Positions 37,966-50,755 of a stretch of 64,000 nucleotides of DNA are shown in pieces. The notes beneath the pieces are model-generated. The model did no database searches. It was not told where the DNA came from and saw only the letters and a list, made by a program, of their open reading frames with translations. Both the position numbers and the translations under genes were made by a program. The DNA is from Prostheceraeus crozeri (taxonomy: Eukaryota; Platyhelminthes; Polycladida; Euryleptidae), in NCBI GenBank assembly GCA_907163375.1, contig CAJQUW010001455.1:51201-115200 (forward strand). Reading direction: 5' to 3'. Every line of letters begins with the position of its first letter. Position 1 is the stretch's first letter.

Positions 37966-39814
37966 GCTCTCAAACAACGGTCGATGTCACCAATGAGTTC
38001 GGGGGCCAAAAACGTCGGTGCAGTCCTAAACGTGTACAAAAATTTTGGCACAGCCAAGCAGTTCTTCAACAAAAAGAATGCATCATGATGGTGAAGGATG
38101 CTCAAACGTTTGCGAAAATTAGAAAACACTTGTATCTGGGAGGAGAGAGTACTGCACATAGCAACGTTTCCAATAGGGCTACCAAGAACTGACATTTGGT
38201 CTTTTGTGGTCTCACAAATATCAGGACATACATGACGGAAGGAACTAAGGATTTCTTGACGTACATGGGAATCAGGATCGCAAATAAAAATCTCACATTT
38301 GGATGGATTTAAATGCAAGCCCAGCATCTCAGTTGCAGCTTTAAAGGCAGAAAAATCTCCTAAGACTGTACACCAGTGGTCACCTAGAGTAGCGTCATCA
38401 ATATAGCCAATGTGGAAGCGAGATTTCAGACGGTAAAGATCTTTATTAAGGCCTAAACAGAAGCCAAAAACGGCTAAGGGGTCGCCTTGCTGAAATCCTT
38501 CGGATGAGGAAAACGTTTCGTCACCAAAACTTAAAATGGAGTCATTTTCATATGACAATGTAAAAAAGGGCAAAATTTCAGGAGCCTCCTCAGATATGCG
38601 AAAAGCAACGTGGTCTCGGCGCATTGTGTTAAACGCATTAGAAAAGTCAAGCTTAACAATAACATCGCCGGGGTTTGCCTTTTCTACGAAACTCCGTGAA
38701 GCATGAACAGCGGCTTCAGCACCACCCGGCACACCAAAACCGGTATGGTTAGGTGAAAAGGCGCCTGAAAAATGTTTGCTTACAGTACGCGTAGCACATT
38801 TGGCACATAACCGTCGAACAGTCTCGCCCACGGCAATAGGGCGCACACCACCTTCTTTCTTATTAAACGCCGTGACTGCGGCTCCAAAAAGCACAGGTTG
38901 AACAGATGAGGGGACATTCCCGGCAAGAATACAATTTACAATATCAGTAAGAGAAGCCTCAAAAAGACCTTTAGCGTCACATGCTCTGGCTGAAAGGGCA
39001 TCCTTGAGGTGTTGGGGACGCAGCCCGGAGATGCCGCCGGAGGATCTAAGCTTGAAGGAGTCTACAGCCGAACGGACTTCCTACGCGTCGATTTGAAGAG
39101 GAGGTACGTCAGTAACGGGGAACGCCTTCCGGTTGGTGGGTCGAGGGGGTGTTTCTGTCGAAGTTTCTGGAGTGTCTCGGTGTTGAAAGGGGCTATGGAG
39201 TCGGAGCTACTGACGAGTCGAACCGCGCCCTTTACGTCACCGTCGTCCAGCTTCCTAGAAACAAGGGCAGACAACCGGGAATCCCTGTTCCTCGCATTCC
39301 TGCTTCCCGTCTTATGTGAATCAACAGGAGTGGCGAGGGACAACAAGTCGGAGGATGACAGAAAAGCGGAACATTGTTTATTAACAAGGGAGGCCAGGGA
39401 CTTTCCACGGCGGTGACCGCCTCTATCAGGCTGTTTCAGGCACAAAGATGGCGCCAACAAGAGACGACGCCAATGGGAAGGCATACAGTCCTTCAATGTG
39501 AGTGCCCACTGGACACGAGCACCTCGAGGCACGAATCTAAGGATGCGACCTTTAACAGAACGAATATCGGTCAAAATGCTTGCAGAATTGGGATTATTAC
39601 AGGGTTGACTAGGATTAGCAGTCTCATACAACGGGACTTTTACCTGAGGTGTAGAAGACGAGGGGGGAGGTTCATCCGACATTTGACAACGAGAGTCAAG
39701 TGGGCCATGAACGAAAAAGCGGCCGCACTTGCGAAGGCGGACCTCCTTACTACAGGAAGGGCAGCAAGCCCGGCGATCTTCCTCCTTCGTCTCAGGCATA
39801 TCAGACAGAAGCAC
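37966..39814 (-). pseudogene. 5' part of the R2/NeSL-type LINE: N-terminal zinc finger and reverse transcriptase
   Basis: The N-terminus (from 39814) has a CCPSC...H...C zinc motif. Further on are KLRQKHP and SSGGISGLRPQHLKDALSA, then the polymerase: KKEGGVRPIAVGETVRRL, IVKLDFSNAFNTMRR, SEGFQQGDPLAVFGF and GYIDDATLGD, where YIDD takes the place of the F/YADD box. The frame is broken once near 39110 and has an in-frame stop near 39083. Coding continues at 31848 beyond the inserted 6.1-kb element. This is the single-ORF layout of the R2/NeSL group. Confidence 0.85.
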
Positions 39815-40845
39815 AAAATAGTGACCAACGAAATATCAGGCAAAGAAACACGCTCCAAACAGGCTAAGAAGGGCAGACTGAAATCCCCAGAGGAACAACC
39901 AGAACCAACGAACAACACTAGGAAATAGAAAAAAGCAGCAACCCTTCCTGGAGGGCTACTATAAAATAAATGGAGAAAAAATAAAGGAACAAAATGGACC
40001 AAAGTCCCAGGAAACCGGCGATGGTTGGATGGCCCGACGGACAGTGATCGCTAAGCGAGTCCACCCGCGCACCCCAGTAACCAGAAAAAAACAAGAACTT
40101 ACTCACTCCCTGAAGATACACGCCGCAAAAAAAGGGTAGAGTATACAGGGAAGCACACAGGCGAGGCCCTAGCCCTCGATAGTCGGAGGAAGACAAACGA
40201 AAAAGGCTGAACAGACAAACTAGGAAGAAGTAAGACAAACAGAGAACTGGGAGAGGCAAACGAAACCAGATGTATATTAAAATAATGAGAGAAATAGAAA
40301 AGAAAAGTGGAGAGCAAGAACAATAAGGTAGTGGGCAAGAACACAAACTCTACCTACACGGAGAGATACCAAAAACACCAGAGACAACCGGACGAAACAG
40401 ACGACAACCTCAGAAAAGCAGTAGACACACCCTAAGAAGCGGACGAACACAGATACCTTTGAGGGGCAAGCGGGTGACCAATCTCCTCCGGCCGAAAGCA
40501 GACAGAAAAAGGAAGGAGGACCAGCTACCAGGAACGACAAAAGCAGTTCCGGAGACCTGCCTCCTTCAAGCCCGAAACAGGCACGAAGCACGGAGGAGAG
40601 AGACCAGACGCTTGCAGGAATAAAAAAAACTGACAACTAAGGAAAAAAAGAAGGTAAACCGGTTGAGCAGTCTGCTCGCACAAACGTCCGAAGGCCAACA
40701 AAAGGAGGGAGACCAGCTACCGAGACCAAAGAGGTCAAGGAGACCTGCTGCCCTCAAGAGGTCTGAAGGACCAAACAGGAGGAGCAGACTACCCACGCCG
40801 GAAGCAGGCACGAGCACTAGAAAATAAGCGGCAGACGCACAAAGA
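39815..40845 (-). other. Probable 5' untranslated region of the R2/NeSL-type LINE
   Basis: G/A-rich on the plus strand. It contains repeated phrases such as GGAGACCAGCTACC, GGAGACCTGC and CCGAAAGCAGAC/CCGGAAGCAGGC at about 40480-40810. Long open frames here (39918-40346, 40277-40636, 40566-40817) are low-complexity and follow the repeat, so I do not call them genes. Confidence 0.5.
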
Positions 40846-43017
40846 AAATTTAATCGAATTGCAACTAAAATTTTACATCATCAGTGAACTGACATTGCAT
40901 TTTACTGACAATCAATTTATTGTTATTACTTTATCGCTAGCGATGACGCAAAACAACAATAAATGATTGGTTGAAGAATCCTAGGTTACTTAACGTACTC
41001 TAGTATACCCTAGGCCATAGAAATTGATAACAATAAAACCTCTAGAATGGAAATAAAGCTTCATGTAATACACAATAGTGGCACAAAAATCGCACGCATT
41101 TTGACTTAGATTCGCTTGTCAACGGCTGTATGATTGGGTTAGAATCAGTCACATGTGCAAATCTAAGCTTTTCATTGGTGGTTCATGCCCCAACTTAGTT
41201 CCCCCGGATGTGCCGCGACCTTGAGTCAATTTCCATTCTAGTCAACTTCAGTTAAACAACAATCTATTTCTATGTCCTAGGCACGCGTTGCACTCAATTT
41301 CCAAGTGCTGATAATACAGGCGCCTTCACTGCAAGTACTAGTGTAATTAAAATGTCCAGATGCTAGACAAGTCACGCATCAAAGTTTGAAATTCTGGATG
41401 AGCGAATGTAAAACGTCCAAGTCTTGCGATTCGTAGCCTAATATTTTCAGAGCATTGGAATCACAGAGATAAACTGCTTTGTCTGCGTTGTTTGGTCTAG
41501 AGATGACATTTTTTTAATAATGATGGTCACGCCTAGAACTAGTCCCGAGGGGCAGAAAGATCCATTTTCCATTAAACGCAATGTATTTTCAAGCCTGAAT
41601 TCTGACGAATTAAATCATTGACACTGCATTGAATGTACACAGTCAGTAAATTTAGATCGTGAGGAGTCGAACGTTATGAATAATATTTCCATTTGATGAA
41701 TTTATCACGGCGAAACATCGAATCAAAGATAGGAACGATTGATTTGGCAGACGTTCAGTCTTCAATGTGATAACGCCAGCTCGTGTGTTCCATAATACAA
41801 CTTTCCTCACGCGCACATTTGGCCAATCACGTAAGCTAAAGGGAGACGACTATCTCCTCATGTTACTACTATCGCATACAATGGCTGAGATAGAATCGCG
41901 TCGCCTCTAGAGTAGCAGCGATAGACGAATTCATCTCTGTGATTAGAATGAACATTGAAAATTGATGATAGGTTGTTCATTTGAAAACAATTTTCTTAAA
42001 TATATAAACGAGATGACTACTTTCATCTGATCTAAACCTACTCTAACCCTATCCACACCAGGCAATGATGCATTGATATCTTGAGGAGAGTGTTCGCCCC
42101 CTCCTTAAAGTGCTGCTCAGCATTGCATGAAAATCACTGTTCAACATACTTTGTGTGTGAACTTTGCAATGGTGGTGTCAATTGATAAAATCAGCAATTT
42201 TGACAGAATTCAGAGATTTTCGAAATTTTGCCAGATTTTGGCTGTACACGATGCCAAAAGGTTGAATGCAATGATGAGTTACATATGAATCCACAAATAG
42301 ATTGACGGGATACATTTGTGTAATAAATACAGCTCAAATATGTTTATATGAGGTGTGGAGCATCTTAATCCAAGAGTAACCATTCTGAAAGGTTTGTGAA
42401 AGGGTATTCTACAGTTCTAGATAGGTTTGCTAGAAGGAGAGAAAGTACAACTTACAGAAAACCAAGCATTTCAAATAACATGTATCAGGAAAATACACAA
42501 ATATGACTGCTTAGATTCACCATTGCTATGAACACTTTAAATGAGTATTATTCACATCACATTTGAATTTCAAATTCGCTATTATGTCTATCTTTTAAGA
42601 TATAGTCATTCTATGCATGATTCACAAACTGATATTAATAGGATAGTGTACTCATATGGAAACTCGATACACTTCGTTGAAGTTATCACATAGCATGTTA
42701 TAATCAAAAGTGGCATAAAAGCTCTGACCTTCAAAAAAATTATTTCTTAAGTATCAGATCAAGCGCAACGATTTTTTTGGTAGTGATATTGAAAATATGC
42801 AAAACTTAAATTTCACAATCAGTCGAATCAATTTTACGAAGACCACAACAAAATGACAACGCCCTTTCTCGATGTGGATAGGGCTATGTCAAAACGCAGG
42901 CCCATTTCGTAGGGAAAACATAAAATGTGAAACGAATTAGCAATTTCTCCTGAGAGATGAAAATAGTATCAGTTCACTATATTTTACGATTACTGAGGAT
43001 ACTAGACATCCACTTAC
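40846..43017. other. Intronic or intergenic host DNA
   Basis: AT-rich, no ORF with recognisable domains, no clear repeat. Further exons of the channel gene would be expected on the minus strand here, but I cannot identify one. Confidence 0.5.
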
Positions 43018-43196
43018 CGAGTTTGAGTCCAATTCCGACATTGCTTTCTGAAAGATGGCATATTTGACAGGATTGATGTTGCAAAATGTGATGGATGGCA
43101 TCACTGTGGGAGTGGTGATCTCGATTGATTGGTCGACTTGAGCAGGATAACTGTAGAACTTTGAGACAAGCTCGTACACTTGGTAGATCATGAATG
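43018..43196 (-). CDS. Degenerin/ENaC-type sodium channel, second exon
   Basis: 179-bp exon with acceptor AATCTGCAG and donor CTCG/GTAAGT. It encodes the end of the first transmembrane segment and the start of the extracellular domain: IYQVYELVSKFYSYPAQVDQ, then MPSITFCNINPVKYA. The post-TM1 pattern (Y.YP..V) and FP/MPxxTFCNxNPxKY are hallmarks of the degenerin/ENaC/ASIC family of cation channels at the plasma membrane. It begins in the phase left by the exon at 49478. Val-Met replaces the usual Phe before the conserved Pro. The rest of the channel is not found in the window. Confidence 0.8.
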
Positions 43197-43479
43197 CTGC
43201 AGATTTAAGATAATTTAATCACACCTGTGGTGAATTACACACTCTGTAAATCATTTATTGATTGTGGCTTCGAATAGTGTATCCTGTTTCATCAACGGCC
43301 AATTTGGACAATGAGCACAGATATCAGTAGGTTGAAAACATCAGCCGACCAATTACCTGCATGTGTGAACGTCGGTATGTGAGCATGATTTTTGAAAATA
43401 CATTACATGCTAAGACAAGTAACCTGGTAATTGAAAAATTTACATTTATCAAATCTCAATTGATGTGTAAACACCGCGA

Positions 43480-43626
43480 GACATATTTCGGCCTGTTGCG
43501 CCTCATCAGTCGTGGGTAGGTTCGAACCAGTGACCTTGGAGCTAGAGGGCGTGTAAGTATACTCTCTAACCACAAGACCACCGGACCATCGGCTGCGATC
43601 GTGAATTAGCCATGAAAGCACTGCTT
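43480..43626 (-). mobile_element. tRNA-derived SINE
   Basis: On the minus strand a tRNA-like head reads GGTCCGGTGGTCTTGTGGTT (A-box region), and 45 bp later GGTTCGAACC, a perfect B box. A non-tRNA tail follows (GATGAGGCGCAACAGGCC…). The head would not fold as a full tRNA, and it lies within the channel intron. Hence SINE, not tRNA gene. Confidence 0.7.
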
Positions 43627-43639
43627 TAGTGCAAGCACG

Positions 43640-45338
43640 TGGAGGGCGGATTTCTTTCGGATATGTCGCGTTTTGAAAAAGTGAAAAGTTCGAAGCTCAA
43701 ATCCACCGAATTGAAATCGAATTGGGCTAAACGACGTGAACATCACGTGGAGAGTGCCTCAGGTAACATGATTCGGAGCGTATCTCAATGTCACCAAAAA
43801 AAGTAGTCTGGCGCTTTGAAAAATCACTTCGAGTTTGTCTTGACCAGGGCATGAGGGATCCTTCTCGTTCTACAACAGCGTCTCATTTTTAAAGGTATAT
43901 AATGTATACTCTGTATAATAATTATGTACATACATCATATTCCTCATATTATAACATGCACATTAATATTATGAATATTAATATAGATGAATAACAACTG
44001 AGTATCAGAATAGATCATCTTCAATGCAGAAGGATTGCACTTTATATTTCGTCAACAAATGAGAGGTATCATGAGCATGAAAGGTACTGAAGCACCTCTT
44101 CACAGGCTACAAATACTCAGAAAGCTAAGTTGTTGTCTGATGTGTGAGGGAACCATTCATTAGATCAGATTGGCTGCAGAGAAAATTCACTGTTGTGAGT
44201 CTTCTAAATACCGAATAAGCCGGGAACACGATATCCTGACTTTGATAGGGATTCCCTCTTTTGGTCAGATGGGATGGACAGAAAGGCCAGATCACTCAGT
44301 CGATAATTTCTTAAGTTAAAAGTGTGAATGATCAGACGAGTCTTCGGCGTCCAGCGCCTTCAAACGGTTGGTGGTAACACCCGGTAATGCAAAAGTTTGA
44401 CACATAAAATCAAATTATGTAAAAGGTAGTGTGCATGTATATGCTACATCCCAACTATCAAATGATCCAGAAATTAGAAATGAGAACTTGGCAGAGTTTG
44501 ACCGGATTCTAGAACAAAATCAATACAGCGAAAAGGAAAGCAAAATAAGTGATAAAATATAAACTTCAAATAAAAGAAATAATAAAAGTAAAGAAAATAA
44601 TTTTCAATTCAAACTGCCATACATTAATGACCGATGCAATCGCAAAATAAACAAACTTATTAAAAAATGTGATTTACCGGTACGTTTTATTAACGAGTAT
44701 AGTCATCAATCGGTCAACTACCTTAACAATAATAAGAAAAATCATGCTCTTGTAATACAGTTTTGTAGTGATTTTAGGAACAACTAGTACTCATGCCGAG
44801 ACCGATTCATCGCTTATCAATTTACGTGTATATGTGTTCAATGCGAAAAATTTATATATAAGAAAAATTGCCCGCATGTTGAAACCTAGGCACCAAGAGA
44901 CCATCGATGATAATAGCAGGCCATAAAAGTAATACTATAGGGTATCCAGTTTACGACGCCCGGATTTAATTCTGCTGTGATTTCTAACATTGCATGCATC
45001 ATCTTAATTTATTCTTTTGAGCGACTACAAAGATCTGCGATTTCATTTCCTATAACTAATTTGCAAAATCATCTACACAAAGATCCTATATAATCATACT
45101 TTGTTAAGAGTTTAAGATTTAAGAGTGACAAATCAAAGTGCTGAACAGTAGCGTTTGCAATGAATCCCAAAAATTCTCAGTTTGATCCAAAACTTTGTGT
45201 TATTAGTTATGAAAAACAATATCCTTTAAATGCTCCCGTGACATTCCTGACAAACTCGAACTCTTTGAAGAAAGTTGTCAATCACCTTTTGGCACAAGTC
45301 CGAGTTTATTTCACCAATGACTCGTCTATTCTCATGTT
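43640..45338. other. Intronic host DNA, no feature
   Basis: AT-rich sequence, microsatellite-like TATA/ATTA runs near 43900-43990. No supported gene. Confidence 0.5.
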
Positions 45339-46065
45339 TCATTGAGGAACTGTTCTTGGGTCATTAGCGTAGACACGAGATTTCACGAAGCCCCATAAGA
45401 AGTCACATGGGGATGAATCGCACGATCGTGGTGGCCAATGAAGATCACCATTGCTCGAGATCAGGCGTCCTGGAAATTTTTTGTTGAAGCAACTGAGTTG
45501 TCTCGCGAGCTGCGTGACAAGTTCCTCCATGTAGTTCAAACCAGATATCATCAACATCTAAAACATGCAGTTCAGGACAAGGGAAATGCGTTATCATGCT
45601 CCGATATTCATAGCCATTTACAGTGAGAGCATTTCCATCACCATCCTAAAAAAAATACGGTGCGATCACACCACAGCCCAAATGCCACACTAGACAGTGC
45701 ATCTTCTTGAGTGTAGTGGATTTTCTTTAATTATTTGGGGATTTCTTGCAGCCCAGATACGGCAGTTTTGCTTGTTAACGAACCCATCGATGTAAAAATG
45801 AGCTTCATCAATGAATGAAATTTTCTTTGCAAACATTGGACCCAATTCTTAATTATAAAGGACCTGAATGGCATGTTGTTCATGGGTGTAGTGATCTCGG
45901 ACTTCCAGTTTCTGTGCGGCTTGAACTTTAAGTGGGTGAAAATGCAAATCTTTCTTCAAACTATGTCCAATGTGCTTCTTGACATCTGCAACTGTTGTGA
46001 GCAATGACGTACAGATGTTTGGGATTGGCAGCTACACTTCTCCTGATGGCATCGAATTTCTGAAG
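45339..46065 (-). pseudogene. Mariner-like (IS630/Tc1 superfamily) transposase relic
   Basis: Reading minus from about 46065: HLHFHPLKVQAAQKLEVRDH, then FIDEAHFYIDGFVNKQNCRI (first catalytic Asp), then DDIWFELHGGTCHAARETTQ (the second Asp of the usual QxDGAxCHT is replaced), then FPGRLISSNGDLHWPPRSCD and CDFLWGFVKSRVYAND. This is the long-known arthropod/invertebrate mariner-like family. Several frameshifts and stops separate the pieces, so it is dead. Confidence 0.8.
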
Positions 46066-46079
46066 AATTTCTAATGAAT

Positions 46080-46465
46080 CACCATAGAATGGGCACCAAG
46101 GTCCCCTGACTTAACTCCTATGGATTTTTATTTTTGGGGCCACCTCTAACAAATGGTTTACTCTACAAGAATTTCAGATGACCATCTTCGCCAGCAGATA
46201 ATTCGTGGGTGCAATCACATAGATGGAAACAGCAACTTACTTGATAAAGTTTATGGGAATTTTGAACATCGACTGGAGTTGTGCATCAACGCAAATGGCG
46301 ATCATTTTAAACATTTGTGATTGTATCATCGTGTGTAACGTGTCATCAGTTCCTTAGATAAGCCTGTTTTAAATAAAGTAGCGTTTATATAATCAAAATT
46401 GTCTTAAATGTTTTGGTGCGCGACTGTTATATGACTTGTATGACTCCCCACCCTGTATATCGTAA
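46080..46465 (+). mobile_element. Second mariner-like fragment, opposite strand
   Basis: The plus strand reads IEWAPRSPDLTPMDFYFWGH, then VYSTRISDDHLRQQI, ending near 46320, and the end sequence CCCCACCCTGTATATCG typical of such elements. Only the C-terminal part of a transposase. It abuts the minus-strand relic head to tail, so two insertions or an inversion are implied. Confidence 0.65.
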
Positions 46466-47077
46466 GGTTTTGTCGAACTACTAGCCTGATTTAAGTCTGA
46501 AACTAAGAGATTCAGGTCCCAACATTATTTCAGACACAGTCTCTGTACAAGGTTGCATGATTTTCACTTCTCTATAATCAAGCTCAAAATGTAGTGATCA
46601 ATGATATAATAACAATATTATAGCTTTTCAAAAAACCGTGAAAGGTTTGAAGATGTTGAATTCCAACAAAAGCACAGGATCAACCAAATATATACAGTGC
46701 ATAGGCACACCCAAATCGTTTAGTCTGATAATAGGAAAATCTGAAATGTGCAGAATTTCCTTGAAATTTTGAATTCAATTTGTGAATTGTTAGTTATAGT
46801 TTGAAGACTTAGGATAAACAAACACCACCAATGAATTTACCACTCCCAAATTTACCAATCCTTGAGGCCCTGTCGAAAATGTTCTCTGGATTATCAAATA
46901 TCTTATATTAGTTGACGCGTTTTTCAGTCGAACACTCTATTCGAATTTCTGATGTGGTATCCATGTATTCTTGATTTTGGCCCCTATGAGTTCAAAAAGC
47001 TTCCTTACGAATACTTTATATTTTTTTATTATTTGGTTATTTCGACTATATTATCATCCATTCTACTCAGAAATGCA
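46466..47077. other. Intronic host DNA, no feature
   Basis: AT-rich, no supported coding or repeat feature. Confidence 0.5.
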
Positions 47078-48112
47078 CTACAGAATTTACCGTTTATTCA
47101 TCCGACTAGTAGCCTACTTCTAGATATCCAAGTAGCATCTTTAGAAATCCAAATAGCACTTTTCAAAGTCCAACTAGAACCAATAGATATCCGACTAACC
47201 TTTTGAAAGGTCCGAGTTTTGAAATTAAAGTTCATTTTTTGAAATTAATGAGATAATATTATTTTTCAGTTTTTCTACACACAAAAATTAATTAATAAAA
47301 TAATTGATGCAATTTACTAATTAATTTCTGTGCGTAGAAAGACTGAAAAATAATATTATTTAATTAATTTCAAAAAATGATATCAAAGTCTTTCTCTACA
47401 AGATCTATAGAAATTGCTAAACAAATTAAAGTTTAGTAAGTTTATTGTTAGTTCTAGGATTGAAATTCAATTGGCCAAGTAAAATGTTAATTTGCCTATT
47501 AATTGAATACGTTTTCACGAGTATTCGATCCTGTTGGTCATTACATACCAGTACTTATTAGATTCAAAATTCCTCAAACTAGGCCCATACAACAGCAATC
47601 CATATTCGAATCCAAATCCAGATTATATCCAGAATATTTTTTATCACGCTTCTAAAATTTACATCTTAATTTATGGATTTGAATGTCTATGAGGTAAATA
47701 AAATCAAAAATTTCATTTTGCTAATCGGAAGTTTTCAATCCGTTTCATGAAATTTGAATTGAAATGGCTGTATTGAATTTTTGAATGAATGAACCTCCCT
47801 AAATATCTGTTTTATGTCATTGATATTAACAGCAGCATTGTCATTTAATTGTACTTAATGAACAATTTTCATTAACAGATCATGATAAAGAGATTGTAGA
47901 TACAATATTTCTTGTAGATGGTGGATATATGGTAAGAATCAATGTCTATTTCAATTTAATTAAGTTATAGAATTTTTGTTTTAAAACTCGGATTTTTCAA
48001 AGTGTTAGTCGGATATCTATTAGTTCTTGTCGGACTTTGAAAAGTGCTATCTGGATTTCTTAAGATGCTACTTGGATATCTAAAAGTACTAGTCGGATGA
48101 ATAAGCGGTAAA
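47078..48112. mobile_element. 1.0-kb inverted-repeat (MITE-like) element
   Basis: Ends CTACAGAATTTACCG and …CGGTAAATTCTGTAG, with inverted arms of about 135 bp made of internally repeated TCCGACTA/GATATCC-type phrases. A second nested palindrome at about 47233-47386 is built around TAATATTATTTTTCAGT. No transposase. The target duplication is not clear, so the superfamily is open. Confidence 0.75.
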
Positions 48113-49477
48113 TTCTGTAGTCAGGCTTAAAATAGTTAACTAAAATAACTAAAAGCACTGTAAATGCATAAAGTCAGCCAAGTAGGCCCACTTCACACGT
48201 GCCCGCATGAAATATTCCTACTAACCGATACAAATGGACTGTACATTACTTGTAGCAATTGTATCGCTATCAAGTGGATCGTCAACAGTGTTTAGTCTAT
48301 ACAGGTGCATTGGAACATGTGTGATTCTGATGTATATTCCAGCATATTGCTCATGCGATGCTGGTGATTAGTCATCCTGCGTGGGAGCTGGTCAATACAG
48401 TAGGCCTAAGTACATTTATCCGTGTTTGAAATTAAACTGCATGTGCATATGTGCGAGAATCAAATACAGAAATTTCAACCAGGCATGTTTTCATCTTATC
48501 TTACATGTACATTATATCACACAATCTGATTCCTAATCAAGATGAGAAATCTAACATCATTCAACAAGCATAATTATATTACCTACAAGTGTTAAACATA
48601 CATTATCTTAATTTCTATTTCTCACTTTGCTTTAAAACTCTAAAGTCTTTGTTGTATGAATCAGTTTCTTTAGAAATTTCTTTAGAATGTTATCATCATG
48701 TCTGGCATTACTGTTATCATAACTATAAAATCGTACAATACATGCAAGAAAAAATTATGAGCTCTATTGGAGCCTCTCGCATTTTCATGGAAATTCCCAC
48801 AACTGAAATTGCCATTCCCATCCCAAGGGAAATCCCATTCCCCCGGCAAGTCTGGCAATTATTCGTGATTGCTTTTATGCCCAAAGTACCAACACAGTCA
48901 TGCAAGAGTGCTGCTAAAGTCGTTCTCATTATTTTTCAGTGAGAGCAGAAGTGTGATTTCACATTTTGTGACCGACCTTAATCGCCACATGATTTGCTTG
49001 AGTTGTAACTCAATACAGGATTTTTCGAAGACTACATGAATGCGTCATGACCACAAAATCCATGTCAAAAATGAAAAGTAGTTTGAAAATGATCGTTTGA
49101 TGATTATCTTCAGTATAGAGCCAAAGAAACGGAAAATTATGCAAATTAAATTCAATAATTCTATGTATCGTATGAGGATCTGCCATTCTGAAGAACCGGA
49201 TAGCGTCATTGATCCTTTCATGCTCGAAATTCTAGTCTTCGTCTATTCTGACTTGGCTTAATGTTTAGTTTGTGGAGGGAGATTGTCCCACAGCGGTTTG
49301 CGTTGTAAACATACCTCAAAGCGGCGAGGGATACAGTGAGCTCATTTTTCAGGGGTGGTGAGCCTTGAAAGACCTTGCTTTTTCGAAGCTCAAAACAGCC
49401 TTAGTTGAAAGGTCACCAGAAAAGGTGGCAGTGGATGTGAATGGCCCTCGCAAAGCTATTCTAACAAATTTACTCAC
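48113..49477. other. Intronic host DNA
   Basis: One 117-codon frame (48589-48942, plus) without motif or good context; I do not accept it as a gene. Otherwise nothing recognised. Confidence 0.45.
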
Positions 49478-49688
49478 CAAAGCTTGAAAGAAGTAGCAAA
49501 GTCCAGATAATACGTCGGAAAATGCCTTTGCTGTTGGCGATGTTTGGGAATCCATGCATCCCCGTCCCTGTCATGAAACTCAAGAAGAGCCCTCTCGAGT
49601 CATCAATGGACGCCTCTCCTGAGGCCATTCCAGACAGCTCCGCCTGCATCACGAGAAAAAGACCTTCAGTTGCTTCCTGAGACGTCAA
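49478..49688 (-). CDS. Degenerin/ENaC-type sodium channel, N-terminal exon
   Basis: Encodes SRGLFLSFMTGTGMHGFPNI, then ANSKGIFRRIIWTLLLLSSF, before the donor TTTG/GTGAGTA at 49477. The cytosolic His-Gly pair (here MHGFPNI) followed by a basic segment and TM1 is the defining N-terminal feature of this channel family; the His-Gly is known to affect gating. The exon ends after the first base of a codon, which the exon at 43196 completes. The start is unsure: ATG at 49688, an internal ATG, or an acceptor at TGATGCAG. Confidence 0.8.
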
Positions 49689-49689
49689 A

Positions 49690-50507
49690 GGAAAATCTAG
49701 CCAGCAGCGATATTAATCTACAAATTTACGAACGAAATTCATAATTCTCTCAAGTTTACACTCAAATATTGAGTATTTGTTGTCATCGTTTGACTCTGTT
49801 GAGTCGTCATGGTAAGAGATATTTGCATTGCACAAGAAGTGCTGGGAAAGTGGTTCCGAAGCGGATGAATTCATTGCATAGGAATTGGGATGGTCTTTAT
49901 TGACGCCATTCTAAACAATTTGTACAATTCATTTCCTGAAAATCTCTCTTCTGGTATTGACCTCTTATTCAGTTGATAATCTATGGGAATACAGTTGCAG
50001 TGAGGATGGCGCTCGCATCTCATCCAATCTCATGCGGGTGTTCAAGTGATAATTAATGTGCAGACCATCCATTCAAAACATTTTGATTTCAGCCATAGAA
50101 ACAATCATAGTGCAATAAGAATCCAACGAAAATGCACATTGAGGAGAATAAAGTATCGTTTGTTTCAATAGCTGATAATGGTTAAGTATAAATAGATAAT
50201 GGAGGACGAAGCACAAAGAAGTGTTCAATTTTTTCCAATTTTCTTATTCTGTTTCATTAAACAATCTTTTGAAAATGTGCATGACATAAGCGACATTGGT
50301 CTGAAGTAATTGACACCATTATGCTGTTTCAGATTTTTCAAATGACATTTGCCAACCTGTTATCTCCGAGATTAGTAGTAAGTTACAATACATGCATTTG
50401 AATTTATTCATGATGCAATATTTCACAGTAACCTGATATGTTCTTCATTCTAATGCTCTAAACTCTGGAGGAAAAACAGCAACTTTGCATAAGTTGACAA
50501 ACGATTT
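49690..50507. other. Host DNA, no feature
   Basis: AT-rich sequence upstream of the channel N-terminal exon. No promoter motif I trust. Confidence 0.45.
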
Positions 50508-50755
50508 TTAATAGCTTGTCACACCGGCGCTGTGGCCTTGTATTGGAGTGCTCTCTCTGCGTCCAGGAGACCTGGGTTCAAACCTTGGTGGGGTCAAACC
50601 TAAAACTTTCACAATTGGTGAACTCTGCATTCTTACTAAACACACAGCACAAAAAGAATGAGAGTGGATAAATAACAACGTGGCCACATGGAAGAGAGGC
50701 TCCTTGCCTGATGTGCTTTCGATTATAAACAAGGTTCATTTATTTATTTAATTTC
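50508..50755 (+). mobile_element. tRNA-derived SINE
   Basis: Begins CACCGGCGCTGTGGCCTTGT (A-box region). A B box, GGGTTCAAACC, lies near 50574. An unrelated body follows, and a short ATTTATTTATTTA tail with poly-purine interruptions. Different family from the one at 43480. Confidence 0.65.

Noticed and set aside
39374-40817. Several ORFs of 80-184 codons on both strands
   Set aside because: They shadow the LINE reading frame or come from its purine-rich repeated 5' region, with low-complexity translations and no domains.
43480-43626. tRNA gene on the minus strand
   Set aside because: It has a good B box but no convincing cloverleaf, and the tail is SINE-like.
48589-48942. 117-codon ORF in the channel intron
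   Set aside because: No domain, no promoter context, and a run of Pro/Ile that looks accidental.
50508-50600. tRNA gene on the plus strand
   Set aside because: A and B boxes are present, but the sequence does not fold as a tRNA and continues into a SINE body.
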